Source of the DNA: Amyelois transitella
Lineage: Eukaryota > Arthropoda > Insecta > Lepidoptera > Pyralidae
Assembly (NCBI RefSeq): GCF_032362555.1
Contig: NC_083535.1
Span: forward strand, 7,440,001-7,504,000
Direction of reading: 5' to 3'
DNA: 64,000 nucleotides
A program made the position numbers and the translations under genes. The notes below the pieces were generated by a model, which did not search any database, was not told where the DNA came from, and worked only from the letters and a program-made list of their open reading frames with translations. The stretch's first letter is position 1. Each line of letters starts with the position of its first letter. Shown here piece after piece: positions 49,601-60,694 of this stretch.

Positions 49601-52600
49601 TCTGTTTTGTTCAGAATTTGTCATAACTGGCCAGTTACAAAAAAAGAAAAAGAAAATTTTAACATGAAAAAACATGTTTTTTTTTTCATTTTCTCAGCAC
49701 CCTTAATATTTTTTATTTATTTAATATTTGTTTCTGCAGGTACACAAGAGGTACCAAATCTACATATACAGTTAACTTACCTACATATGCTAACTAGAAG
49801 TACACCCGCGGTCCTGACGTCAGGACCGCGGGTGTACCTATTTTATTAAAAATCTTTCCATAGAAGGAGGTACACAGATTTTTAGGATAGGTACACTGAG
49901 GTACACATCAGGTACGTTTTTAATCCAAAACAGATATTAAAATCCGTGAGGTACACCCGCCATTCTGACACACATGATTTAGCCACCACATTTAGGCATG
50001 TTCTACGCCGAGTATGACATGTGAACTCGCCACGTGTGAGATATCAATCTCGAAAATCTCGAGCGAAAAGACAAGTGTTTGGGATACAACACCATCACAT
50101 TAAGGATGAAGAGTGTGAAGACGGTGGGGAAAGCGATGAGGCACAATCAATTTGATATGTAAATAAAGGTCGAAACGCCGGGTGTCGCCGACAGCGCCGC
50201 GCCGTTAGCCAAATGTTTGTTTGTAACAAAGCACCCCTAACTTTAAGGATCAAAATTTTCTTTAAGGTTTAATAAATAATCCTTAAAGAAAATTTTGTGT
50301 GCTTGTGATTGATTTCTTGTAATAAAAATTTCAACATTTCAAATTTTAATTGATAAAATTCATAAATTGTATTTGTATGGCATTGGGTACTTGAGCTAGC
50401 TGCAAGAAGTATGTAGAACACCTATAGCGGATATGTAAATCTAATCCATTGAAATCGGAATACAAACATTGTTTCGATTTAGATGTATGACCGCATTGTA
50501 CTTTTCTAGAGTTTCAATGTGAGATTGATGAAGAAATCTGCCATAAAAGCGAAATAATTAATCTATAAGTAAGCGAACTTGTTTTAATAAGAACTTACCT
50601 ATTTATGCTCTGCTTGCACGGTTAGAAAACAAAACATTGAGAGGAAACAACACATTTTTTGCATCAAGATAAAAAATAAACAAATCAATTGTTAGTGCTC
50701 TTTATATAATACTAGCTGTGCCCGCGACTTCGTCCGCATGGAATAGTTATTTTGGGCATCATTGAAGCCCTCAAGGAGGAATAATTTTCCCCGTTTTGTT
50801 TTTCACATTTTCCATTATTTCTTCGCTCCTTATAGTTGCAGCGTGATGATAGATAGCCTTAAACCTTCCTCGATAAATGGTCTATTAAAAACAAAAGAAT
50901 TTTCAATTCGAACTAGTAGTTCCTGAGATTAGCGCGTTCAAACAAACAAACAACCTCTTTAGCTTTATAATATTAGTATAGATAATTTTACTATTGAAAT
51001 ATTTGTCAATATCTTTATATTAGGTCATATACAGTTCACGTTCCTGCGTAAGTCTGGGGGGCGGGCAACCGCACGCGACCCCTCATTCTTTCTCACTCAC
51101 CACTTACTGACACTTTTCTACCGCAAATACTTGAGATGTTTCCTAATGGAAAATACATGCTGCGAACGACGACGCCTGGATAAATACTTTATTTGAGACA
51201 AGTGCTCGGCCGTGTTCGCCATTGATTGCTGGTACATGCTTCATATCGGTGACACGTTTCGTTTTACATTAAGAGAAATTTGTTTCGAAAGTTACAGCTA
51301 CATATTTATAGTCTTGTGTGCAGAAATAAGGCCAAAATGAATTAAATGTTCACTGCTATCTCTTCCAGGAACATTGATTTTTCACTGCATTTCCTTTTTT
51401 TTTGGTTTAAAGAACTTTATTTCCTCATAAAGAATTAACAATTCACTTACTGAGAAACTCACAATATACATAAGTATAGCAAGACAGCGAGCGATCCTTT
51501 ATGTAAATTTTAATATTTTTATGGTGGCTAGTTTTATGGGGCAATAAATAGTGAACTAAAATAAAATCACAACAACCATCACCATAGGTTAAGAAATTAA
51601 ATTTAAATTATCCTTATGCCAATAACCTTAAATTTCCCCACTTTCTGTGGTCCCATATTTACCTCTAACTTAAAGATCTGATGATGATTTTGAATTCGTT
51701 TAAACCAAAATTAAAAATCAGCCAAGTGTGTGTAGGACTCGCGCACGCAGGGTTCTGTACCATCATCATGTTTATTACATAAAAAATTATTTTCATACTA
51801 GCTGTTGACCGCGACTTCGTCCGCGTAAATTTCGAGTTGAATCTTGATCATACAGTCAGATACAGACGGACAAACAAAAAATGTAAAGAAACAAAATATT
51901 TTTACCGTTTTATTATATGTAGTATTTTGATTTTCAGTTTTTTAAATGAAATACTCAAACAACACAAAAAAGAAATATTTTATATTAAAAATTATAATAT
52001 TCTATATTTCTCACGCACTGGACCATCGAGACCGTTGCGGTGGTGCCGAAATTAAAGTAGACTACATACATACATATGGTCACGTCTATATCCCTTGCGG
52101 GGTAGACACAGCCAACAGGCTTTAAAAGGCTGAATGGCCACGTTCAGCTATTTGGCTTAATGATAGAATTGAGATTCAAATAATGATAGGTTGCTCGCCC
52201 ATCGCCTAAAAAAGAATCCCAAGTCTGTAAGCCTATCCCTTAGTCGCCTTTTACGACATCCATGGGAAAGAGATGGACTATTCTTTTTTGTATTGGTGCC
52301 GGGAACCACACGGTACTAAAGTAGACTAACAAACCAAAAATCTTTTTACGTGAGAATTACGATGTTATGTGCGGCAAAACCAGAATAATATCAAACTGAT
52401 TTTGACTTATATTTAGATATATGTTATAGGTATTATGCTGTCGTACAATGATAAATGACTTTGAATTTTAAATTTCGTAACTTATTTGCAGGCAAACTCA
52501 TGCCTTGAGTTCATTTAAATGTCGATAACTTTTTTTTAGTGAACCGATTTTGATGAAACAAAGTTTAAATGTTTTTTTGAGTTAAAACAAAGCAATTGGT

Positions 52601-54738
52601 AAAGGTTTTAGTAAATCGGTTCAGTACTTTCTGAGATAATCGTGATCATACATACAGACAGACAGCCAAGAAATTTAAAAAAATATATTTTTGCTATATT
52701 TACTTTTCTACCTGTTTATTGAAATCGACCAAAAACTTGCTTAAAAATATAAAGAAGAATGCCAAGCAAATATTGGGATTAAGTATTTGTTGTTATAGCG
52801 GCAAGGGAAATACATAATTTTAAAAAACCCTAGCCAGCCCAGCCCTACAAATAAAGAGTACCTAATAGCTGTAGTCTGTTTATAAATTCATACTAATATT
52901 GTAAACAGGTGTGGTTGTTTTTAACCTCTTCATGCGTTATTTATAAAACAATGTTCATAAATTTTGACAGGAAAAATCTAGCGTAGCACATACCATCTTT
53001 CTTCATATTAACCCGCAAACATTTAGAGAATCGGCACGCTTGGCACTGATTCCGTCGCGTGACGTCCACCACACATCGCCCGTTTTCCTTGCACACGTAA
53101 TCCAGATTTCTGGTGAACAATTCATAGAATTAAAAGTTATTAAAGGTTATACGAATAAAAAAACTTTCGCACCATTTCAGCAGATGATATTCAGATTCAT
53201 GGCGATAAATATCAAAACTTAATTTTTCCAGTTTTCCGGATTTAATTTTTACTTCCTATTACAATTGTAATATCACTTAGGTATATGCTTTCTTTAAGAG
53301 AAAAGGCCAAGTTTGAAAAATGGAATGAGAAATACGATGTGAATATGACCGGCATAAAAATGTTTTATGTAGATAGACACATGTAGATGAAGCTACGCGG
53401 AGCTCCCTACGGACTTATATTTAGTAACTTGTGCGAGGTTTATTTTCAAATTTGAAAAAGTCATTATGGCTAGAGATTGTACCGGATATGATACAAGTAG
53501 CAAACATTATTGCTTTATTACTTCTATGTTACCAGGAAGTTGGTACAAAGTCCTACGAGGACGTAGATGCATGTCGTAGCTTTCGCGTAGCAATTCTACG
53601 ATATACCATTTATGGATGATGATAATGAAATTACGTTATTTTTGAAAATGCTTCATAATGTTCACTCAAAGAAATGTGACCAAAATTTGTCCAATTTATA
53701 TGTGTTCACCTTTCTTTTGTCGTATTTTTTAAATTATGATAAACTGACATTCGAAAATGTTATCAATCCAAATCATTTATCCTTCGCTCGCCATCCGGTG
53801 CCCGGACGATGCGTCATAGCCTCTTGATCAATTTGAAAAATAATTTTTAATCTTTAGTTTTTGCTTTTACTATTTTTCAAATAGATCCTTTTCTGATCTT
53901 AAGGTTTGTATTCTTTTAAATTTTAATATTAAAAATTTACACGACTGTCTTGGATATTGACGACAAAATGTTTCAGAAACCGGAACAAGCTACGATAAGG
54001 CAATGTAAGTATATGGTCTTGTCTAAGTTTGTGGTGTAGGTAATTTACCGACGGATATGATTACTCTCAAAACCCATGCCTGGTTTTGCCGTTTGGTTCC
54101 TGTTGTTTATAATTTCACTAACTTCAGAGACAGGACTTGTAGCTTACCGTCGGATGCTCTTTTTGAATGAGCCCTTTCCGTAGTACTTCTCCGAGCTTCG
54201 CAAACTGTTATTTGAATCTTACCTAGAGACAATATTTTGGGCTTGTTTGGGACTCACTGTGGGTGCTCTTATTAAAGAAGGCTTGCGGCCGTCGCAGGAT
54301 GGTACTCCAAAATGCTTGCCCGAGGCTTTTTCCTTACAGGTATACTGCCATTTACCTTCATTTGGTTTCTTACCTTTAGGGACAACGTAGTGGGTAATGT
54401 AACATAAAGTCATAGTCACGTCTATATCCGCTGCGGGAGAGATAGAGCCGCCAGTCCTGGAAAGACTGTAAAGCCACGTTTAGCTGTATGCTGACAGCTC
54501 TGCGTTGTGCTTAAACGTTTACAGCTGACCGAGATATATGTAATAAAATCTATAAAATCTTTCAGAGTCCTATACAATAACTTTGTCAAGTTTATCACTT
54601 ATGGGTAACTTACCGACGGATACTCCTTTTGAAGAAGCCTCTGCAGCCGTCACAGGACGGCACCCCGTAGTGCTTGCCCGAGGCCTTGTCCCCGCAGACG
54701 CGGCATAGCGACTCAGGCTTGCTGCCGCTCCCCTCCAT
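46635..54738 (-). CDS. Nuclear receptor, NR2E group, complete
   Basis: Seven coding exons on the minus strand: 54738-54614, 53109-52994, 48920-48477, 48394-48245, 47929-47525, 47417-47274 and 46888-46635. All have GT-AG borders and matching phases, giving 545 residues. Nuclear receptors are transcription factors that bind DNA through two C4 zinc fingers. Finger 1 uses C12, C15, C29 and C32, with P-box CDGCRG and FFKRS. Finger 2 uses C48, C54, C64 and C67 ([11 protein letters not shown]), followed by [14 protein letters not shown], an extension shared with the tailless/PNR group. A long hinge (about 85-355), rich in proline and serine, then acidic, leads to a ligand-binding domain from about 360: [12 protein letters not shown] and [13 protein letters not shown] are group signatures. 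The last helix ends SSILLYTAM and lacks the usual acidic activation motif, which hints at repression. The P-box suggests Hr83 (NR2E5) or the NR2E6/PNR-like receptor, not tailless. Which of these it is remains uncertain. Confidence 0.94.
49174..49975. mobile_element. Foldback element with ~300-bp arms, 802 bp
   Basis: The ends are ATGTGTGTCAGAATGGCGGG in inverted orientation. A 9-bp duplication, GATTTAGCC, lies at 49165-49173 and 49976-49984. The arms (about 49174-49470 and 49677-49975) are almost perfect inverted copies and are separated by about 205 bases without coding sequence. Repeats of GTACCTC-like motifs run along the arms. Each arm also contains a perfect 38-base palindrome (49312-49349 and 49800-49837). 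Long inverted repeats with a 9-bp duplication fit a non-autonomous Mutator-like element, but that class assignment is inference. It lies in the second intron of the nuclear receptor gene. Confidence 0.88.
50251..50297. repeat. Perfect 17-bp hairpin
   Basis: CAAAATTTTCTTTAAGG (50251-50267) and its complement (50281-50297) surround a 13-base loop, in the second intron of the receptor gene. Confidence 0.8.
50712..50982 (-). mobile_element. Short non-autonomous Helitron, 271 bp
   Basis: Plus strand: host A, CTAG, CTGTG, hairpin CCCGCGACTTCGTCCGC, and at the far end the reverse of TCTATACTAATATTATAAAG, then T. Near-complete match to 45145-45408 in the opposite orientation. Confidence 0.9.
51800..51880 (-). 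repeat. Helitron 3' end fragment
   Basis: CTAG and GTTGACCGCGACTTCGTCCGCG mark the 3' end of a Helitron read on the minus strand. The remaining element cannot be delimited. Confidence 0.55.
52062..52318 (-). repeat. SINE-like repeat, family A, full copy
   Basis: From the (TACA)n tail and TATATCCCTTGCGGGGTAGAC through GGCCACGTTCAGCTATTTGGC and CATCGCCTAAAAAAGAATCC to TGCCGGGAACCACACGGTA. It lies in the second intron of the receptor gene, on the same strand as the gene. Confidence 0.88.
54043..54080 (-). pseudogene. Receptor zinc-finger exon, remnant copy D
   Basis: The reverse strand reads ATCCGTCG followed by GTAAATTACC, matching 17 of 18 bases around the end and splice donor of the first coding exon (54614 side). 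Upstream similarity is weak. Probably a fourth, mostly erased copy of the exon. Confidence 0.5.
54143..54205 (-). pseudogene. Receptor zinc-finger exon, decayed copy C
   Basis: The reverse strand reads in one frame [16 protein letters not shown] and then the donor CG/GTAAGC. It aligns to ASGKHYG and GFFKRSIR of the functional exon with the segment VPSCDGC-R deleted, so both zinc-binding cysteines of that part are missing. The frame and donor are still intact, but the product could not fold a first zinc finger. Confidence 0.75.
54245..54370 (-). pseudogene. Receptor zinc-finger exon, decayed copy B
   Basis: The reverse strand codes [19 protein letters not shown], against [19 protein letters not shown] in the functional exon. 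The first cysteine is replaced, the fourth is an arginine (TGC to CGC), and a one-base loss right after shifts the frame. If the shift is corrected, FFNKS is visible. A GTGAGT donor follows. Homology starts about KPE, residue 7 of the functional protein. The identity in the core is high enough that the duplication is not very old. Confidence 0.85.
54417..54505 (-). repeat. SINE-like repeat, family A, 3' fragment
   Basis: CACGTCTATATCCGCTGCGGGAGAGATAGAGCC and AAGCCACGTTTAGCTG match the 3' part of the family. It sits between exon copy B and the functional first coding exon. Confidence 0.7.
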
Positions 54739-54744
54739 TATATT

Positions 54745-55870
54745 CTGTGTTTTGTAATCGAAATCGGTTATAACAAAATGAAGTGATTAACTCATCACTC
54801 CTCATAAAACACATATGAATTTGCAACAATACGCCTAACATTCTTTCTCACCTATTGTCGTAGTCACATACTGACTCCTGATTCTATTTTCGGAGGACGC
54901 CACAATGAAAAAAATTAGATTACCTATATATTTGAGTGAGGTCTCGCATTAGTAAGAAATGAGACCAAGTAAGTTTGGTTCATCATAAGTAAATGGTAAT
55001 TTGTACTTAGATATAAAGTAGCTTCTTCTTTCTCGCCATGTGTAACAGAGAATCTGTTAAATATCTTATATTAAATATATTTTCCAGGAGTTTACTACTA
55101 TATGTAACTATACCCCTTAGATGCATCCCGAATTGAGTTCAAACTGGACATACATATGTATCGCAAATGTCAGTTGAAAAGATATAAAAGAAAAAAAATT
55201 TGCAAGTTCAAATAGCAGTGTCATGATAAGCTAGTTAAAGGTGAGTTCTAGTAAAATAATGCGCATAGGAAATTTTTTTGCAACAATGGCTCCATCAATT
55301 TATCCGTACGTCGGGCACCCTTGGTGCGAGGATTGAAAGGATACCGCCGCGTCATCGGGGGAGGGTATTAATAACCGATTGATTATTCAAATGAGCGGTG
55401 TGACATTCTTCAGTATAAAATATGTAAAAGTGACTTCCTCGTCTCGTGACGTGACGACATGTGGATGGGGATTTGACGGCCACGTGACTAATTTTTATAT
55501 TCAAAAAAGGCTTACTAGTGACGTATTGATTTTGATATTCAATATTATTTGGAATATCATAAAATTATCATTTCCCGTTATTTGCATTCTTCAACACTTG
55601 CGCTTTAGAAACGATAGTAAAAAATACAAACTGTTTGATGTCATTAACTAATACCGTGTATGCTATTTTGGGAATAAATTCAATTAAATCATAAGAGCAA
55701 TCATTCAATAGTAAAATATTTATATAGGAACGGTTACTTTTTGTGTATCTATTATAAAAAAAAACATTATTCAAATACTTACTAGAATCATCGTTTTATG
55801 ATTCCAGTAAATCTAAGAACATCTGAAGAAGGTTCCCCAAAATATTTACAAATGTCACACTCTATAGCGT
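54745..55870. other. Upstream intron of the receptor gene, no exon seen
   Basis: An acceptor (CAG, reverse) ends at 54745, six bases before the start codon, so this region is an intron if the 5' exon is the one near 61924. No coding sequence recognised. Confidence 0.5.
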
Positions 55871-55906
55871 AAAAGCCTCGGTAGCGCAGTAGGCAGCGCG
55901 TAAGTC
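55871..55906 (+). repeat. tRNA-like SINE head
   Basis: GCCTCGGTAGCGCAGTAGGC followed by AGCGCGTAAGTCTC resembles the A-box half of a tRNA-derived SINE. No B box follows, so this is a fragment and not a tRNA gene. Confidence 0.6.
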
Positions 55907-56607
55907 TCTATAGCGTTGCCAACTCATTACTTATTTTTAACGAGACAGGTCCACAATTCTAGTATCGGGCGCACATGTTTATGTTATCAATGGAATCAAT
56001 CGGCAATCAGTTAGTAATTTCTCTGTCATAAGTTACAATTACGTCGCGATAGATTGGTATAATTTCACCGTTTCTGTGTCGCTTTAGGTACAATTCCTTT
56101 CTTGTTATTCACTGCAACCGATGTGTTGGTTCCCACGGGTTGGGGGAGGAACACTACCTACTACACAGAGCTATTAGTGGCAAACTGCTTCACGTTAAAG
56201 AGAACGAAATATTTCAATGCAGTCTTTTAGCAAGAAATAATTAAGTTATTGCAAAGCCGATGAAGGCTTTGTGATTCGAGTAGCAATCAGGAAAGCACGT
56301 TACTCGGACAAATAACGAACGAATAAGGCAGTTTTAAATTTTTTGTCAGGACTAATGCTTGTTCTGACTATTCGTAATAAATAACAGATTATCATAACAA
56401 AATCATACGTTTTAAGTGTATTTATAATAAATACATATTTTTCTAGTTGGTACAACAAGGTTCGACCTTGGATATTCGAACATAAGTTGAACCTTTACTT
56501 TTATAATTCGTTCATAATAGGGGCTTTTCTTCCTTTTAACTATTTAAAAGTAAGAAAAGAACCTAAAGGAAGAATACCTAGTACCTACCATGTCTTTACG
56601 TAATTAC

Positions 56608-56865
56608 ATACATACATACATATGCTCACGTCTATATCCCTTGCGGGGTAGACAGAGCCAACAGTCTTGAAAGGACTGAATGGCCACGTTCAGCTATATG
56701 GCTTAATGATAGAATTGAGACCCAAATAGTGACAGGTTGCTAGCCCATCGCCTAAAAAAGAATCCCAAATTTGTAAGCCTATCCCTTAGTCGCCTTTTAC
56801 GACATCCATGGGAAAGAGATGGAGTGGTCCTATTCTTTTTTGTATTGGTGCCGGGAACCACACCA
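56608..56865 (-). repeat. SINE-like repeat, family A, full copy
   Basis: Reverse copy from the (TACA)n tail to TGCCGGGAACCACACC, closely similar to 52062-52318. An open frame of 69 codons on the minus strand is part of the repeat. Confidence 0.88.
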
Positions 56866-56869
56866 TCTT

Positions 56870-58380
56870 TACGTAATTGATTCTTATTTTTTTTATATTT
56901 TCTTAATATCACATGCTAAATAAAAATCATCAAGAATTACTTGACAAATGTTTTCGTGTCGATCATTAACGACAATCATAGGCGTGCCGTGGACATGTTT
57001 TCGTAATTGTGTCGTGTCGTGCAGGTTGCTACAATTACACCTTATGTGCCACTGCGGAGGAAAGGGTGCCGAATCGCTAATTATCTATTTACAAGCGAAC
57101 CGTTTCGACATACCTTTTAATTATGGCATTAATAAAGTCAATTTGTGTTACACAAATTTTGTTATTTTGGTTGCGCGATTTGTGCATTTTTTAGCAAAAT
57201 GATTAGCACTTATGACAAACACAAGCGTGAATAAGAGGTAGATATTCGAAATAATGTATTAGTGTATTAGCTGGTTTTGGATTGAGCTTCTGTTTATCTT
57301 GGAAGTTTAATCTCTGCGAAAACAAGTTTCTAGTGAAATTCTTATGATCTTATAACTTCAATAAGCTACGCATCTCACCCTTAAGGAGAAAAAAACGAAT
57401 TTTCTTCTACGTCATGCTCCCAACAATTTTGTTATTCCTAAGCATAAACAGTTTATTGTTAAAACCAGAGAATGATGAGAGCTAGTCAAAGTGGACCGAA
57501 ATATCGGTTGACCGTGTCCGGGCCCTGAAGGCGCAACTAAGAAAAGCGAGCGAAGAAAAACAGATGATTGTTTCAATTTGCCGCATGATTTTATTTTTAA
57601 TCTAGATTAATAATAATGTTCATTTATTTATTGAAAATCCCAAAACTTTTTTGTGCTTTCTTAAAAAAAAAAGTATGTTTTTCATTTTTTACGATGGTCT
57701 TCACTATTTTCAATTCTTCTTTACCAATCTCTGTACAATTTAAGAAAAAATAAAGAAGAGCAGAAGTGCCTTTGTTTGTGTTAAATAAAATGTACCTACT
57801 TAAATCACGAAGAAAGTCAAAACGTGATGAAGTGTAAATGCAGATGGGTCTACAGTGTCGGGGAAACCACGGCTCGTGTCGGGTACGAGTAAACATATTG
57901 ACTGAATTGTTAAACGGTGTTATTACGAAACCACCCCCGGGGTTGCGTGACTGTCAATAGGGCAGCCACTGGCATATGACATTTGAACCAACACAACCAC
58001 GCGCCCAATCGAGTGGCACAGCTCAAGGGTATTCTTAGGTAAGTACCTACCTACGTATGTGTTTACCTAATTCGTGGAGTTAATCATATTTTGCGATGTA
58101 TTTTATAGCAATCTGAGATGGTTTTATTCAGGTTGCTGTGTTACAGATTTGTTAGATAGGAGTCTCTCTCGTCTTTACGTATTCACTCACTCCACCACTT
58201 TGCTTCGAGCCAGCTTTCCAACATAACTTTCTTGTATTTTTAGCTATGTCGAATGGGATTTCTTCGTCTGCTTCCATTTAGGCCCGCCAGAGTCAGCATG
58301 GACACATTTGTAGTCCCGATCAGTGATACAAAAACATTTATTTATATTCAATATGACACATCAATACTTTAAATAAAGGA
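56870..58380. other. Non-coding, no gene seen
   Basis: AT-rich with GC-richer patches near 56980-57070 and 57840-58020. None shows a supported exon. If the receptor gene starts near 62060, this is part of its first intron. Confidence 0.4.
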
Positions 58381-58384
58381 CATA

Positions 58385-58595
58385 TCTACACTAATATTAT
58401 AAAGAGGAAAACTTTGTTTGTTTGGTTGTAATGAATAGGCTCAAAAACTACTGGACCGATTACAAAAATTCTTTCACCATTCGAAAGCTACATTATCCAC
58501 GAGTAACATAGACTATATTTTATTTTGGAAAAAAATAGGGTTCCGTAATAATATATAAAAATAATTGGCAAAACAGCGTTTGCCGGGTCAGCTAG
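58385..58595 (+). mobile_element. Short non-autonomous Helitron, 211 bp
   Basis: It starts TCTACACTAATATTATAAAG, contains GCTCAAAAACTACTGGACCG, and ends with the hairpin GGCAAAACAGCGTTTGCC, then GGGTCAG and CTAG (58592-58595), followed by T. The 3' hairpin differs from the CCGCG type seen elsewhere, so this is a second Helitron family. Confidence 0.9.
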
Positions 58596-59339
58596 TTATA
58601 AATAAACTTGATGTAAGTACTGAGATTTTGCCAAGCGGAGCAGGCAAAGCGAAACGGCAGAAAGTGCAACCAGGAACACACAAAGAAGAGACAGATATTG
58701 GGAATTTGAAACAATCATATTAGCAACGTAAGTTCTTATATAAATTTAATCAAATAAGAGTATTCAGAAAAATGATCGGGTAACATATTTATGAATATTT
58801 TTTATTTATTAACTCTTTATAGAGATTTAATACTACCGTAGTTGTTATCACCATACTTGTTAATTACTTTTATACTTATCTATTAAACTCGCAACTATGT
58901 GCAGATAAATTGGTATTTGCTATTTCTTGCCGCTTGATAGAAGTGAAGAGAAAAACTGAAATAAAGCGGATGCCGTGAGCTGGTCAGACTGGAAAGAATA
59001 ATGTCGGAAGGCAGACTCAGGTTCAGGGTGGTAAATATGAGGGGGAGAAATAGAGAGGCAAAGAGAAGAAAAAATAATTGCTACGAACAATTGAAAACTT
59101 TGGTACCTTGATGACATTAAGTATCTAAATAAAACTAAATTGTGAAATTATTTTATATTATTAATTTAAAAAAACAGATATTGTGACATGATCATGTGAC
59201 ATGAGTAGCTTCTTGAATAAATAATTTTGTTTAACTTATCACTAAGTCAAACAGCTGAACGTGGCATACTGGTCTTTTCGAGACTGTTGTCTCTGTCTGC
59301 TCTCTCTATGCTGTTCACAAAACATCATATCAGACTATG

Positions 59340-60000
59340 TCCCCTAGCTGGGGCAGAGGGCATCCACAGTGCGTCGCCATCCCGCTCGGTCTTGAGCTTC
59401 GCGTTTTATTTCGCTCCAAGTCTTCCCTAGATTCTTCACCTACCGCCAGGTCTGTTTAGGGCGGCCACGTTTACGCTTTCCTTGGGGATTCCAGTCTAGG
59501 GCTTGCCTCGGTATGTGTTCGGGGTCCCTTCGGAGCGTGTGGCCGATCCAGTTCCATTTGCGGCGTTTGATCTGCTGGTCAATCGGAGTCTCACCGCAGC
59601 TTTCCCACAGGTCTACGTTGGAGATTTTCTCAGGCCAGTAAACACCGAGAATGCGGCAAAGACAGCGGTTAATGACGACTTGGAAACGGTGCGAGATGTC
59701 TTTAGTGACCTTCCACGTCTCACACCCATACAGCAAAACGGTTTTCACATTGGACCGGAATATTTTGAACTTAACTCTCCTAGTCAGTTTCCGTGATTGC
59801 CATACAGGACGGAGCTGTGCGAAGGTTGCTCTTGCCTTGGCTATTCTCGAAGTGACGTCCTCTTCGGTCCCTCCAGTTTCCGACACTACACTTCCGAGGT
59901 AGGTGAACTCTCTCCACACCCTCTGTGCCGATAAGCAATGGCAGGGAGCCAGTTGCCCCGCACCTCATTTCCTGGGTCTTCCTGATATTCAAGTCTCGAA
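59340..60000 (-). pseudogene. LINE (RTE-like) reverse transcriptase end, 5'-truncated
   Basis: Minus-strand codons begin LNIRKTQEMRCG, shift once, and continue with REFTYLGSVVSETGGTEED, RIAKARATFAQLRPVW, NVKTVLLYGCETWKV, RRKWNWIGHTLRRD and RGRPKQTWR. A second shift gives TWSEIKREAQDRAGWR and VDALCPS. The FTYLGS, LLYGCETW, WIGH-LRR and GWR-V-LC series is the C-terminal third of RTE-type non-LTR retrotransposons. The 5' part including the catalytic FADD box is absent. It is dead, but the long open run of 159 codons suggests a fairly young copy. Confidence 0.88.
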
Positions 60001-60184
60001 ATATGGTACTCTCAAATTATCATAATAGGCATGATGCCAAATTTTGTGCTACCATGACTTTTACCATGGTAAGACCTGTACTAGCACTGCCGAATTGTAA
60101 TATGATAAATAACGTCGGCCTGTGTATCAACGAACTCCATGACAATTATCAAAAATATTATTTTGAAAGGTGATTTAATCCTTC

Positions 60185-60290
60185 ATTAAGCTAATGTATA
60201 ACTGAACGTGGCCTTTCAGTTAGTTCAAGACTGTTCGCTCTGTCTACCCTGCGAGGAATAAAGAAGTAATCATACGAACGTACGTATGTT
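60185..60290 (+). repeat. SINE-like repeat, family A, 3' fragment
   Basis: ACTGAACGTGGCCTTTCAG, GACTGTTCGCTCTGTCTACCC and TGCGAGGAATAAAGAAGTAA match the family end. A similar short piece is at 59230-59300. Confidence 0.7.
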
Positions 60291-60694
60291 TAGCCGTTCA
60301 GTTAGGTACTTATTTAATGACTGAATCAATAAACAAATTTTTAAAAAGCCGCACTTCGTAGCAGACTACGAAAGCAAAGTTCGTAGAGGTCTACGCAAGG
60401 GATGTTGCATAGCTTCTAGACATGTGTAGGATTATAAATTCTTTTATTTTACAAAATCAATGTCAGTCTTTACAAGTAGTTTTACAGTAATGTACAAGGC
60501 ATACAATTTTATCTACAAAATCTTTTAATCATTAATTACTTACGAGTAGGTATGTGGACAAAATATATCTTTGGAATAAAGCCATAAAGTCGTTATATTT
60601 TTCTCTACTAATTACTAATTGATTAATGAAATACTTTATTATTCTTACCTATGTATAACCTTATAAAATAGTGAAAAGGACGGTATTGTAGTAA

